Source: Usnea hakonensis
Taxonomy: Eukaryota > Ascomycota > Lecanoromycetes > Lecanorales > Parmeliaceae
Length of the DNA: 59,027 nucleotides
Reading direction: 5' to 3'
Assembly (NCBI GenBank): GCA_013423325.1
Contig: BLJB01000145.1
Coordinates: 1-59,027, forward strand
The notes under the pieces were generated by a model, which was not told the origin of the DNA, did no database searches, and worked only from the letters and a program-made list of their open reading frames with translations. The translations under genes were made by a program, and so were the position numbers. Of this stretch, positions 10,867-21,359 are shown piece after piece. Every line of letters starts with the position of its first letter. Position 1 is the stretch's first letter.

Positions 10867-11961
10867 TCACATGGCATACGGTATTGGCGCAAAACTCTGG
10901 TAGTTGTCCCATTGAAACCCGCCGAAGCCACCAAAGCTATCAAAGCTTATGTTCGCGCCACACTGTTGTGACTCCAGAAGCGTGCTAGGCAGAGGCATTT
11001 CCTGAGACATTGGTGCTGACGAAACTGGAAGACTATAGTACTGTGGTGGACTTGGACTTTCCGCAGTGTATGGATCGCTGCTGTACGAGGTTGTTGGCGA
11101 GGTCATAGCTGGCACATCATCAAAGTACAAACTGGGATCCAGGTCCATGCTCGTCCAGGTGCCGGTCCCGTACCCAGAATCTGCTGATGTGTAAACAGGA
11201 TCTGATGAAGCGTACTTCCAAGACTCGGGTGAAGCAGTGTACTGCGAGGGCAATGTGGGCTGCCACCAGTTTTCAGGACCTGTGGAGCTGGGGAGGACTG
11301 GAGTTGGGCGAACGACTTCGACGGGTCGCGGCGGTGGTGGTAGAAGTGGTAGGAACATGCCCATGATGGCGGTCTTGACCTCTTCACTCCTTCCGCAAAG
11401 CAACTCGCCGGCACCATCCTCTTCCAATCCTTCTAGGGCCATGGCACTCGTGCGGTAGACGTACTTATTGGCGGCTTGAACGAAATCTTCCTGCAATTTC
11501 TTGAGTTGGACTTCCTTCTCTGACCAGTTGTGGGTTTGATTTGAAGTGTCTTTCGAGTGGACCTCCTTGTGGAACTCTACTAATGACTCTATCGACTCCG
11601 GCGTGAGCTTAAAAGCAACTTCATTCTGTGAAACCATGTCGACGTGGACGATATAAGCTTCTATGGTGACCATCCTGTAATTGAAGACGGCTTCTATCAA
11701 AGGGTTATCGTCATGCACGAGTTCCGAGTCCGGTGCCTTTGGAAGCAGGAGCGAGCAGAGTGTCCATATCGCTGAAGGGGATGACAGAGTCTCTGTTAGG
11801 CATCGAAAGTGCTGGGGTACACTGTTGAGCGGTCGCTTGATCTTGTTTATCCTCTTGAGTGTCGCGGTCAACCAAGGATCTACCTTGGTGTTCAGAACTA
11901 TGTTTGGAGCGGATCGGGTCGCGAAAGGAGCAGCAGAGGTGGGAAGTAGTTGGACAGGCAT
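10867..11961 (-). CDS. Orphan protein with Pro/Ser/Tyr-rich C-terminal half
   Basis: Single exon, 364 aa, ATG at 11961. I do not recognise the family. The N-terminal half (about 25-200) looks folded and alpha-helical (VDPWLTATLKRINKIKRP; ESLVEFHKEVH; WSEKEVQLKKLQEDFVQAANKYV). The C-terminal half is low-complexity and rich in Pro, Ser, Tyr and Thr, with acidic/aromatic patches and a GGFGGF repeat near the end, which would suit a disordered or trans-activating region. No signal peptide, membrane segment or DNA-binding motif is seen. It lies beside a 4.3 kb gene-poor region that would carry its promoter. Confidence 0.7.
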   Translation of the reverse strand: MPVQLLPTSAAPFATRSAPNIVLNTKVDPWLTATLKRINKIKRPLNSVPQHFRCLTETLSSPSAIWTLCSLLLPKAPDSELVHDDNPLIEAVFNYRMVTIEAYIVHVDMVSQNEVAFKLTPESIESLVEFHKEVHSKDTSNQTHNWSEKEVQLKKLQEDFVQAANKYVYRTSAMALEGLEEDGAGELLCGRSEEVKTAIMGMFLPLLPPPPRPVEVVRPTPVLPSSTGPENWWQPTLPSQYTASPESWKYASSDPVYTSADSGYGTGTWTSMDLDPSLYFDDVPAMTSPTTSYSSDPYTAESPSPPQYYSLPVSSAPMSQEMPLPSTLLESQQCGANISFDSFGGFGGFQWDNYQSFAPIPYAM

Positions 11962-12554
11962 AGTGATGTCTCTGAAGGATTATGTTGATATGTGACAGGA
12001 CGTTGGGCGACTGGGTTTTGGCGGGTGGACAGCAGGAAGGAAAGGAGGGATATAAAACAAGAGGAAGGAGATATTAAGTGGCGGTCCCAAGACGAGGGAA
12101 ATACTGTGCACGCCTTAAGTAAAAGAGGTAAGAGAAGTGTTAAGGAAGAGAAAGGAAAAAAAAAAAAAGTCGGTGGTGGCACCGGAGAATGAGGTGAGGA
12201 GGAGGAGGAGGAAGAGTAGGGGTACGATATTCTGCGGGGATCGCATCATATTATAGCGAGCGGAATGGTTTGACTGGGTAAGCGCAGTTGGAGTCCCGCG
12301 AGACCAGAGCGATTTAGGACATACTGCAAGATATTTTAGTTGGAATCCAGCATAGTCAGGAGCTTACCTTAGATAGAGCTTTCCATGCAGCTTGTTTATG
12401 GCAGTAAACCCAAAACACGCATACAGATGCGTGAGATGCGCGCTGATTCTTGCACTTGTGCCCTCCTCGGCAAAAAGGCCGCGCCAGGCTGGACCACAGC
12501 CCCCAAGGCTTGCCGTCGGGGTGGATCCGTCATGCAACTAGAAACCAAGAACTT

Positions 12555-12605
12555 TCAATTTTTTGCTTTTATTTTTTGGTTTTTTTTTTTTCTTTTTCTC
12601 TTCCA
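12555..12605. repeat. Poly-T-rich low-complexity tract
   Basis: Almost pure T on the plus strand, with one run of about 12 T followed by CTTTTTCTC. Simple low-complexity DNA within the gene-poor region. Confidence 0.8.
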
Positions 12606-12747
12606 AATCCGTGGGCTGATTAGTAGTTAGTAATAACATGGACGATATTATTAAAATATGCCTCAGATGGGAAAAATCTTATGCAAACAGCCTTTCTTCA
12701 TGGACCATGGTTCACATGTAGAGTGTAGACGTTGCATAGAAGATCAC

Positions 12748-12765
12748 CATCATCATCATCATCAT
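12748..12765. repeat. (CAT)6 microsatellite
   Basis: Six uninterrupted CAT units in non-coding DNA. Confidence 0.85.
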
Positions 12766-15700
12766 AATCGTCAAATCGCCTCGAGTGCGTGGGCGGTAAC
12801 CCGGAAATACAAAGTCACATGGCCCTCATAAGTCCACATAGACTTTCGCCAAAACGATCTGAATTAGAAATAGAACGCATCAGTCATCTTTTTGACCGGC
12901 AGCCCTGCAAATTGGAATGCTTCCTCACTCTCTGCGGCGCTGGTAGATACCTAAACGTCGCAGCAAGCGCGGGACCCCCTCCCCCAAAGTGTTAAGTACA
13001 TGGCTCGTGGCCTGCAGTGTGCAGAAAATCTGTTATATAGATTTCAAGCTACTGTTGCATCTGCACCATTCTGCTTGCCTCGGCACGGAACAAAAGTGTT
13101 AAAGAAAAAATGCCTCATGACCACGGGGGAAAGAAGGTCATGGCGGCGGCGGCAGCACGTTGCCCCTGGATGCGGGGGGGAAGGCGACTACATGCCGCGT
13201 TCGACAACATCAATCTCCTTTCAGCTCCACGAGGAAGAGTACCAACGGCCTTATTACTGTTTCGAGTAGGGTGAGCAACAATCAAAGCAGCCGTGGCAGC
13301 CTTCCGCGTGTAGTTCGGAAAGGGAGGGTGCCTCGAGGACCAGTCGATGGCCTGATGGCCTGGGTGCGCGATATACATTTGTGATAGCTGAAAGGTTCAT
13401 GTGATGGTGTGGGTGTGCTTTGGCCGCTTCTTGGAAGAGATTCGTTGACGGAGAGCGAACTTGCGGTAGGAACATGAGCTTGATGTTGAAAATCCCTGCT
13501 CTGCGACTTGATTGGCCGCATGGTCTCGGTCTAAATTTTGTGCATTCACGAGGACATGCGCATCCCGCAAGGACATAACAACAATACAACAAAACCTTCG
13601 ACTCTTACATTCTTTACTCTCAAACGTTATTTGATCAAGGGTGTGCGACCGTTTGCAAGGCTCATGACAACTTGCTGCGACTTCTGCTGTGGCTGGTGAT
13701 TGTAGTTTGGTAGTGGTGGCTGTGCACAGCGAAGATCATCTACTAGCGCTTGTTCTAAATGTAGATTCTCGGAGGTCGCGAAAGCGCAGTGCAGACGTAT
13801 TCGTATAGCTTGATGAATTGGTCTTTATTGTTTGAAGCGCCAACTCCAGGTTCTAGATGACTGATCATCAGACAGACAGAGGCATTTACTAGTGGCAATT
13901 GGCAAAGGACCCTGATCCCACGTTTTCAGGAGTACTTCGTTCCATTCTTACCTTAATTCCCCACATTTTCTTCAACATCGGAGATATGTCACAAATTGAT
14001 AACCGCCGGGGCTTTTGCCACGATTTATCATTTTCGCATGCGTCATCCTCACCTAGAAGCTCATGCATAGACTATTTTGTTGAGACGATCTCCGAATGGG
14101 CGTTGATATCGTTAGCCTGCCCAGAGCAAGAAGGTCCAAGGATTCAAAGGGCCCGTCAGGTACGGCACGGCCGAGACGTTCTGAACCAGATTCTGAGGTT
14201 TCGGGTACCTTCACAGGTTGAGGAGTGCCTTCGGTCAATCTGAAACTCTCCACGAAGCTTATGAGAGCAGGTGAAGTGTCCAGTAATGCAAAATGCAATT
14301 GGGAGTCATAGTTGCATAGTGTTCCGCGATCTCGAAATCACGTGCAGAAAAAGCGTGTGGCGTATTCAACGCGGTTGACGTGACCGTGTCGAAGAAAATC
14401 ACGACTTTTGAACAGACAACGCGACAGCCTCTACGAAACAATGATGAAACGTGTCAGTCTGAAGAAAGTCGAGGCTGACGCCCTTACGATCTAGGAGGAC
14501 GTAAAATTGAGAGATTTTACGGGAAGCGAGCTGGAATCCCTCATTCTGCCGAACGAGATCAACGAAAAGGAATGAGCTGTCGATGCACCTTGTCCCCAAC
14601 ACTCAATTAGTTCCGTGCATTCTCATGTACTTTTGTCACCCGTAACCCCACACGATGAACAGGCAAGAGCGCAGAATACTTCAATGGAAATAAGTGGAGT
14701 GCTATGGTTCACCATATACCCATCAATCACGGTTAGCAAGCAATATAGCTATGTGCTAATCTAACTGAGGTGTCCTGGCAGAATCGGCAGCCAGAGACTA
14801 GGAACCTGCTGCCAATTCTGGTTTCCGTGTGTCTCAAATTTGCGATTTTGGTGGTGGCCTGATAACTTGTCAAAAATGGGCCTTCGTGTTAGCGCTACAG
14901 AATTCTTGACAACAAGAAAGAGGCTTGAGCTGCGAGCAACCTAGCGAAGCTGAGTAGGAGGAGTAAACAGGACCAACAGTAAGATATCGTGCCTGCAACA
15001 AACACATGAATGGGGTACGCGGAAGATCTACAAAGGTCATCATGAAGCTGAAGCCGTCAGTCGCGATATTCAGGGTAGTCAAGATAGCCTCTCCACGTAC
15101 AGGGTGTGAAATATGTACAAAGCGTGGAACATTGTGACGGAAATGATGTCCCCACTGACATAGAGATACACCGTACTTTGCGCACAAAAGATCGGCTTGA
15201 GCGAGGCCCAGCTTGAGCTGCTAGGTCAAAGCTCGCGGAGAGCTTTGATGTCGACTTCGCCGAACAGGGGTAGAATCATACCCGGCTGAGTTTGCGGCCA
15301 ATGAAGCAGTTGTAGACAGAGTATTCACCACGTACCAATTCTCGCTTTCACTTGTTTGTCACTCTCACCGAGAAAATTCGGGAGTACAAAAGATGCATGT
15401 GAGAAGGCGCAGGGTGATTACTTGGGTATAAACGTCCCAAAGCAAGTCTACAGAGGAAAGCCTGGTTCTTGCACGAGGCTTTCAGCAGTAGCAACGCAGA
15501 CCACGAGCAAAGCAGAACTGGAAGCTGCCCAAATTGAGTCTCTTTGGGCACAGCCAGATACCATCTGGAGTAAACTTCAGATTCCACCAGATGAACACTC
15601 CACGGCCTCATATCCGAAACGCGGAATGAAAATTTGGAGCAATTGGCTCAATAGGTAGCACCCTAAGACCCATACCGCGAAATTGGTGCCGATCAATCTT

Positions 15701-16273
15701 TGGAAGCTTGTGTCCGAATTTCTTCCTTCTCCTGGGCTAACGTGAGGCTCATAGGGCGTGGATCAAAAGGTACGTGGCAGCTGAAAGCGACTTAGTAGAC
15801 GGACCTTGCTTGGTATGTAGCAGACTACTTGTAGACCGAGAGACGTCGTATGTTCAACTGCTCTTGCGGGGAATCTGCTTTGGTGGCAGCACCGATTGCC
15901 GCAGAAGCGAAGACTCTTCAGCTTCCCGCAGCTGTCAATATTACATGTTCAGACATCTAGGATTTTTATTCCCTTAGAAGATCAGAAGAATATTGAATTA
16001 ATCGAGTTTCATCTTGGTGGTTCGTCACTCATTCTCTCATTCTGGCCGAGGGGCGGCACTAGGCGGGTAGAATTATACAAGGCTGACGTAAGTAACATCT
16101 ATTTTGTGCAGGGCTTATGCATTTCTGTCCTCGAATATACCAGATCAGCAACTGCCTAATGAACTTATTCGAACATCTCCATCAAAGGAACTGGTGCAAT
16201 TCATCAAAACGAGCTGGAAAAATTGCCTATTATCACGCTGGTCTGAGTGAAGTATCCATTGCCAGAGGCCGCA

Positions 16274-17392
16274 ATGCGCCGCAACCTCCTCGCCCCCCTC
16301 CTCTCTCTCCTTCTCAGCTCTACCACCCTCGCAGCAGACTCGAAAGAGACGAAGCCATGTACCGTGTACAATCCCTCCAATGGGAATACCTACGACCTCA
16401 ATACCATCACAGTCCAACCCTTGGTAGATCACAAGAAAGCGCACAAGGATGATCGGATAGAAAGCTGGCATGCCCGAGGTTATGACTACGATACAAACTT
16501 TACAATGAATTTCTGTGCACCGGTCATTGAGAGTATGGATGATGTTTTCGGGATAGAAGAGAAGCTTTGGAGGAATGTCAGTGCATTTTACACCGTGGGC
16601 AAGAAGACATATTCAATAGGGTAGTGTTCTCTCAAGACATCTCCCTGTATTGTTCAACCAAGCTGATGATTGAACCGAATAGACAAGCATCGACAGAGCC
16701 ATTTTTCCGAGGTCGTAAACTTGTCCTAAACTATACTGACGGCTCGCCCTGCGAGCCAAGATCTGACCGTCTTCTCCCGCGCAAGCTGAATGTGCCAGAC
16801 GACGACGATGATGACGATGAAGATGATCGGGACGATAAACCCAAAGGTCACAAAGGCTCCAAAAGCAAAGAACCTATTCGCCGGAAATCAACGTTGATCT
16901 CGTTCACCTGCGATCGCGACTCACTTGCGCCAAAAGTGCATCTTTCGTTTATAGGCTCTGATCCGGACGAATGCACATTCTTTTTTGAGGCCCGCTCAAT
17001 GGCTGCATGTGGAGGTGTCAGTGAAGCGCAACAAAGCTTGGGTCCCGGTGGTGTATTCGGGGTTATCGCGTTGATTGCCGCGGCCGTCTATGTTCTAGGT
17101 GGCATTGCATATCAGCGCACGGTCATGCATCAAAGGGGTTGGCGGCAGCTGCCTAATTATACTCTATGGGCTGGGATCTTTGCTTTCGTTTCCGTAAGCC
17201 CAACTCAGGCCAAACGCTTTGTATGAGTCTTGTCTCGTCTGACAGAATCGGCAGGACATCTTCGTCATCCTCACTTCCTCCTGCGCACGCTTCATTCCCC
17301 ATCGCCGAGGCTACAACCAGCTTCCAACGAGCAGCCGTGGCCGAGACGCCGAAGCCAATGGCTTGATGGATCAGTACGACGATGAACTTTAA
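16274..17392 (+). CDS. mrl1: Mannose-6-phosphate-receptor-like membrane protein (Mrl1/Atg27 type)
   Basis: Model: join(16274..16620,16683..17193,17255..17392), 331 aa. Starts at MRRNLLAPLL with a cleavable signal peptide of about 21 residues. The lumenal part (22-235) has MRH-like features: paired Cys, YDLNTITVQPL, NFTMNFCAPV, TDGSPCEP, LISFTCDRD and CTFFFEARSMAAC. One membrane helix lies at about 238-260 (VFGVIALIAAAVYVLGGIAY), and a short cytosolic tail ends in MDQYDDEL. Yeast Mrl1 helps sort vacuolar hydrolases between Golgi and endosome; Atg27 is the close autophagy relative. A run of 12 Asp/Glu within 13 residues sits at about 155-167 in the lumenal domain, followed by a Lys-rich patch. 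Introns are 62 and 61 bp; the second falls just after HQRGWRQLPNYTLWAG. Mrl1 versus Atg27 is not settled here. Confidence 0.85.
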
Positions 17393-18122
17393 GCGTCTCT
17401 TTTCACACAACCAGGTCCGCTTCTGAAGCTTCAGTGACGTGTTCTGAAAGCGATGGCGCAGAAAGGTCATGGGTTCAAGACAAAACTTCATTATTTTGGG
17501 TGTATCCATCAGGTGGCAGTCACGTTTAGAGGTATCCCATATAGATAAGCATCCTATCAGTCCGGAAGTCCAATATAGAAACGCTCTTTCCCCAGAATAT
17601 TCGCAGATAACTGATACCCATGGATTCTCATGCGGTTTCCAAGCCTACTGATGTGATCTATCTATTTTTCCTACCCCGGGAAAGTCTCTGATGACCACCA
17701 ACACACAATCCTCAAATCACTTAGGCACCCGTTGCAAAAATCATCCACATTGGAGATCCAAATTACCAATAGAGAAGGAGCAATTCACTTCCTCGGCCTT
17801 CATTTCCGTCTGGGATCTCCGCGCGCTCCGTTGAGAATTGGGATTTTCGTCGACTGATGCATTCAGGACATGAGCCAAATAGCATATCATAGGGGAACAG
17901 GAACACTACGAAGGTAAGACCGTACATCGGGAGAAGAGGTCGAATGAAATCAGCATTGTTTTCGCATGTTCTCGTCAGATACTTCCGACTAGGTTACCCA
18001 CGTTCGGTGACATACCTTGTTGCCTGACCTCGAACTCTTTAAAAGCGCCGTTCTCATATTGCTCTGAGTAGCGTTTGCATATTTGGGCATATTCAGAACT
18101 GCTGATTCTTCCAGGCTTCAAA
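17393..18122. other. Intergenic region, nothing seen
   Basis: 730 bp between plus-strand genes. No repeat, RNA gene or credible ORF. Confidence 0.45.
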
Positions 18123-18734
18123 ATGTGTCAAACCTTTCATAGCTACCAACCGGTCTGTCACTGCATCAAAGTCGAGGCAGTCGTCGCGCTCTGCTTACCA
18201 TACAGTGGTCTTCCGGAGAACAAAGACAAGCCGAAGTTCAACGCCAAGCTTGTCACGGGGCATTCCAAAGGCTTAGACCATCTATTTAATGGTGTCAACT
18301 ATATGAGCGTCGACCGAGCGTCTGACCTGGCGCCGGAAGGACTCGACTGTGATGATATTGAATGGTGCGAGAGCCCAAGCAAACGTGGGCCATGCCCGCT
18401 TTGCGATAACCCCGAGGTTCTGAAATTTCTCAAGGCGAAGGGGATTGAGTATGACCCTGTCGCTAATCTTGCCTTGAGTGATCGGCAAGACGAAGTAGCA
18501 GAGGGAAGTGCCAAGGACACAGGCGAAAGCTCAAGGGGCAGGCCGTTGAAAGCGTCAGGAGACAAGTCGCTGGACAAGTTGGCAGGCAGCTCGGATGCAA
18601 TGGAAGGACTCGAATATGACGCAAGTCAAGCACGGGGGAGGGAAGGACCGAGAGCAGAGGGCAAGGGAGCAGAGGGCAAGAGAGCAGTGAGCGAACCGGA
18701 CGAGTCAAAGTTAGCATCAATGGATTGGGAATGA
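18123..18734 (+). CDS. Cys-rich N-terminus protein with disordered tail, unknown
   Basis: Single exon, 203 aa, starting at the first ATG in frame (MCQTFHSYQPVC). The first 25 residues carry four Cys and two His, and a second set occurs at LDCDDIEWCESPSKRGPCPL plus one more Cys, a spacing that could bind zinc. Short fungal proteins starting MC-x-(T/I)-x-H-x-Y are common in filamentous ascomycetes, but I know of no function for them. From about residue 120 the sequence is low-complexity, rich in Glu, Gly, Lys, Ser and Ala, and probably disordered. A real gene seems more likely than not; an unseen intron cannot be excluded. Confidence 0.6.
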   Translation: MCQTFHSYQPVCHCIKVEAVVALCLPYSGLPENKDKPKFNAKLVTGHSKGLDHLFNGVNYMSVDRASDLAPEGLDCDDIEWCESPSKRGPCPLCDNPEVLKFLKAKGIEYDPVANLALSDRQDEVAEGSAKDTGESSRGRPLKASGDKSLDKLAGSSDAMEGLEYDASQARGREGPRAEGKGAEGKRAVSEPDESKLASMDWE

Positions 18735-19264
18735 TGCAGGCTCCAAGAAACCAAGAACCAGTGTGTTTTTGCTTCAACCTAAGATTTGAATAGCATCCCG
18801 GATGGGAATATTGTCGCAAGCAATAGACGTGAGGTAAAAATCGAGACACCAAAAGGCAATCAACAGGAATTTTGAATCTTTACACAGGACGTTATATGCT
18901 TCCTCGGATACAATGGGGAAATAAATTTTGGGATGTAAAGGCCCATGGGTTGTGATTAGACTATAAGTTGACAACCGCTCACGTAGAGGCAGGAAGAAGT
19001 AAGGTAAGGTAAGTAGTCGATGTCATTGCTGTAGCCTGTACCTGGTCCTGGCGAAGGATTTGGTCCGTGCATGATTAGCGTGGCGCTAGACTAGATGCGA
19101 GATCCAAAAAGGTTTCATCATGATGTCAATAATACACGAGTAAAGAACGCGATACCGTAATAAGAGACGGAGCTTTGTTACCTTAACCAATATGCATCTC
19201 AATCATTCAACTCCTTTACACCTTTTGTTTCCCAAATCCGTGACTCGTATAAGATCATATCAGC
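18735..19264. other. Intergenic region with a GTAAG cluster
   Basis: 530 bp upstream of the photolyase gene. A short cluster of overlapping AAGTAAGGTAAGGTAAGTAG units lies at about 18998-19016, the same motif that recurs in other intergenic parts of this window. Confidence 0.5.
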
Positions 19265-21359
19265 ATGGTGTCAGCTAAGCCAAGGGTTCTCTACTGGTTT
19301 CGTACCGATCTTCGACTACATGATTCTCCAGCTTTGAAAGCTGCCCTTGACCTGAAACCTGAGTATTTTTATCCGATATGGTGCTGGGATCCACACTACG
19401 TATATCGTGCGAGGGTAGGGCCGAATAGGTGGCAGTACCTGTACGTCTTTCTCCTTCAATTCCATTCGCTGTTCTCTGTAATGGATTTTGAAAGCCTTCT
19501 TCTCTAGGCTTGACTGTCAATCGGACCTATCGGCCTCGATCACCAAGCTCAATCCCAAGTCAAAGCTCTTCGTCCTTCGGGAGGCACCACAGACGTTATT
19601 AGTGAAGCTGTTTAAGGCGTGGAAGATCTCGCATCTCGTCTTCGAGAAAGATACAGATGCATATGCACGAGAAAGAGACGACGATGTTCTCAAACAAGCG
19701 AGGGAGGCGGGAGTGGAGGTTATCGTCAAGATGGGTAGGACGCTGTATGATCCGGACGACCTCGTAAAGGCCAATGGTGGGAAACCAACTATGAGTATCA
19801 CCCAGGTGGAGCATGTATGGGCAGCCGTCTATCATCCTACAATGAGAGGCTTGCTAATAGTTGATCAGGCTGCAAAGAAGCTAGGCGAAGTCGCAAAACC
19901 GGTTCCAACCCCAAAGTCTCTTCCTGATCCTGGCGATACATCCCTCGATTTCGAGCATACCATGCCTTCCCCAAAGCCTGATTTCAACGACATCCAGCGC
20001 GATGACAAGGAAACTTCCTACAGCCATCTAGCTGGACCCAAAGGTGACTTCGCTGTCCCTACTGCTTCCGAACTCGGTCTCAAACCTGCAAGTACTCAGC
20101 ACCGAGGTGGTGAGACCCTAGCCTTACGAGCTCTGGAGGAGATAATCTCCAATAAAGCCTACACAGCAACGTTCTCTAAACCTGAAACGGCACCCACAGC
20201 CTTTGGACCCCAATCAACAACCTTGCTATCTCCACATCATCACTTCGGCTCCCTCAGTGTACGACTTTTCTATTGGCGCGTGATGGACGTACTCAAGGAG
20301 TATAAAGGCAAGCAAAGCACCATACCCACCAACCTCATTGGCCAGCTTTATTTTCGAGATATGTATTTTGGAGCTCAGGCAGCTCTCGGCTATTCTTTTG
20401 CTCAAACATATGGGAACAGCCATTGCAGGTTCATACCTTGGCATCTCCCCTCCAAAGTCAACCCCTCCAACGGTTTAATAACCGGCGACCACCACATCGA
20501 TAGCCCCGAAGCCGAAACCTGGTTCGATCGATGGAAATGGGGCAAGACGGGCTTCCCCTGGATCGACGCCCTGATGCGCCAACTCAGACAAGAAGGGTGG
20601 ATTCACCATCTCGGCCGCCATGCCGTCGCCTGTTTCCTGACGCGCGGCGGCTGCTACATTGACTGGGAGCGTGGCGCCGAAGTCTTCGAAGAATGGCTCA
20701 TCGATCACGAAGTCTCATGCAACACCGGTAACTGGCAGTGGCTCTCGTGCACGGCATTCTACTCACAATTTTATCGCTGCTATTCGCCCATCGCGTTTCC
20801 TAAGAAGACGGATGCGAAGGGTGACTTTGTACGGCACTTTTGTCCCGAGCTCAAGGACTATCCAGACAAGTTCATCTACGAGCCGTGGAAAGCGCCCGTG
20901 GCTGATCAGAAGAAGGCGGGCTGTGTGATCAAAGGTGATGGCCAGGAGACGGAAGGAGGAGGTATGAAGATCTATCCGAAACCGATGTTCGATTTCAACG
21001 CTCGCCGTTCCATCTGCATAGATGGAATGAAAAACGCATACCACGTCCACCTGTACGGTGACAACCCCAAAGTCAAAGATGGCACGTGGCGTGAGCTGTT
21101 CTCTGACTCCGCGGAAGGCCCTACGGAGGGAAAGAGCGTGAAGGATGGAGTGGTCGGTGAGACGGAGAAGAAGACGAGACCGAAAAGGGGCGAGGAGGCT
21201 AGTGGCGATATGGGTGTCGATCAGGACGAGGGCGAGGCGGCGGAGATTGGCGGAGAGACCAAGGGTGGTGACCGAGAGGTAAAGAGTCCGGAGAAGAGGA
21301 AGCGCAAGGGGCAGGGGACTTTGGATGCTCATGTCACGGGCAAAAAGACGAAAAAGTGA
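19265..21359 (+). CDS. (6-4) photolyase / cryptochrome family flavoprotein
   Basis: Model: join(19265..19440,19508..19814,19869..21359), 657 aa. The N-terminal photolyase domain starts VLYWFRTDLRLHDSPAL. The FAD-binding domain contains TGFPWIDALMRQLRQEGW, then HHLGRHAVACFLTRGG with H408 and H412 at the two positions known as catalytic in (6-4) photolyases, then NTGNWQWLSC and FPKKTDAKGDFVRHFCPEL. This places it with (6-4) photolyases/animal-type cryptochromes rather than CPD class I or DASH. Such enzymes use blue light to repair (6-4) pyrimidine dimers and some fungal members also regulate gene expression. The tail after about residue 580 is Glu/Lys-rich and ends in basic clusters (KRKRKGQG; GKKTKK), a likely nuclear signal. 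Intron 2 (54 bp) is in frame without a stop; removing it joins TQVEH to AAKKLG as in the family. Confidence 0.93.

Larger units (their letters stand above)
11962..16273. other. 4.3 kb gene-poor region
   Basis: Divergent space between the orphan (minus) and the Mrl1-like gene (plus). Notable sequence: a T-rich tract at about 12555-12605, six CAT units at 12748-12765, and an A/G-rich stretch at about 12110-12220. Many short ORFs occur on both strands (e.g. 13899-14243, 14870-15187, 15356-15658), none with a motif I recognise. It may hold long UTRs, non-coding RNA or old gene debris; I cannot support any gene. Confidence 0.45.

Noticed and set aside
10272..10943. 223-aa minus-strand ORF
   Set aside because: No motif, no family-like composition, and it overlaps the 3' end of the orphan gene in another frame.
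14870..15187. 105-aa minus-strand ORF in the gene-poor region
   Set aside because: No recognisable domain and no splice partners that extend it.
15356..15658. 100-aa plus-strand ORF
   Set aside because: Could be a lone exon, but no flanking exon or domain was found; not enough to call a gene.
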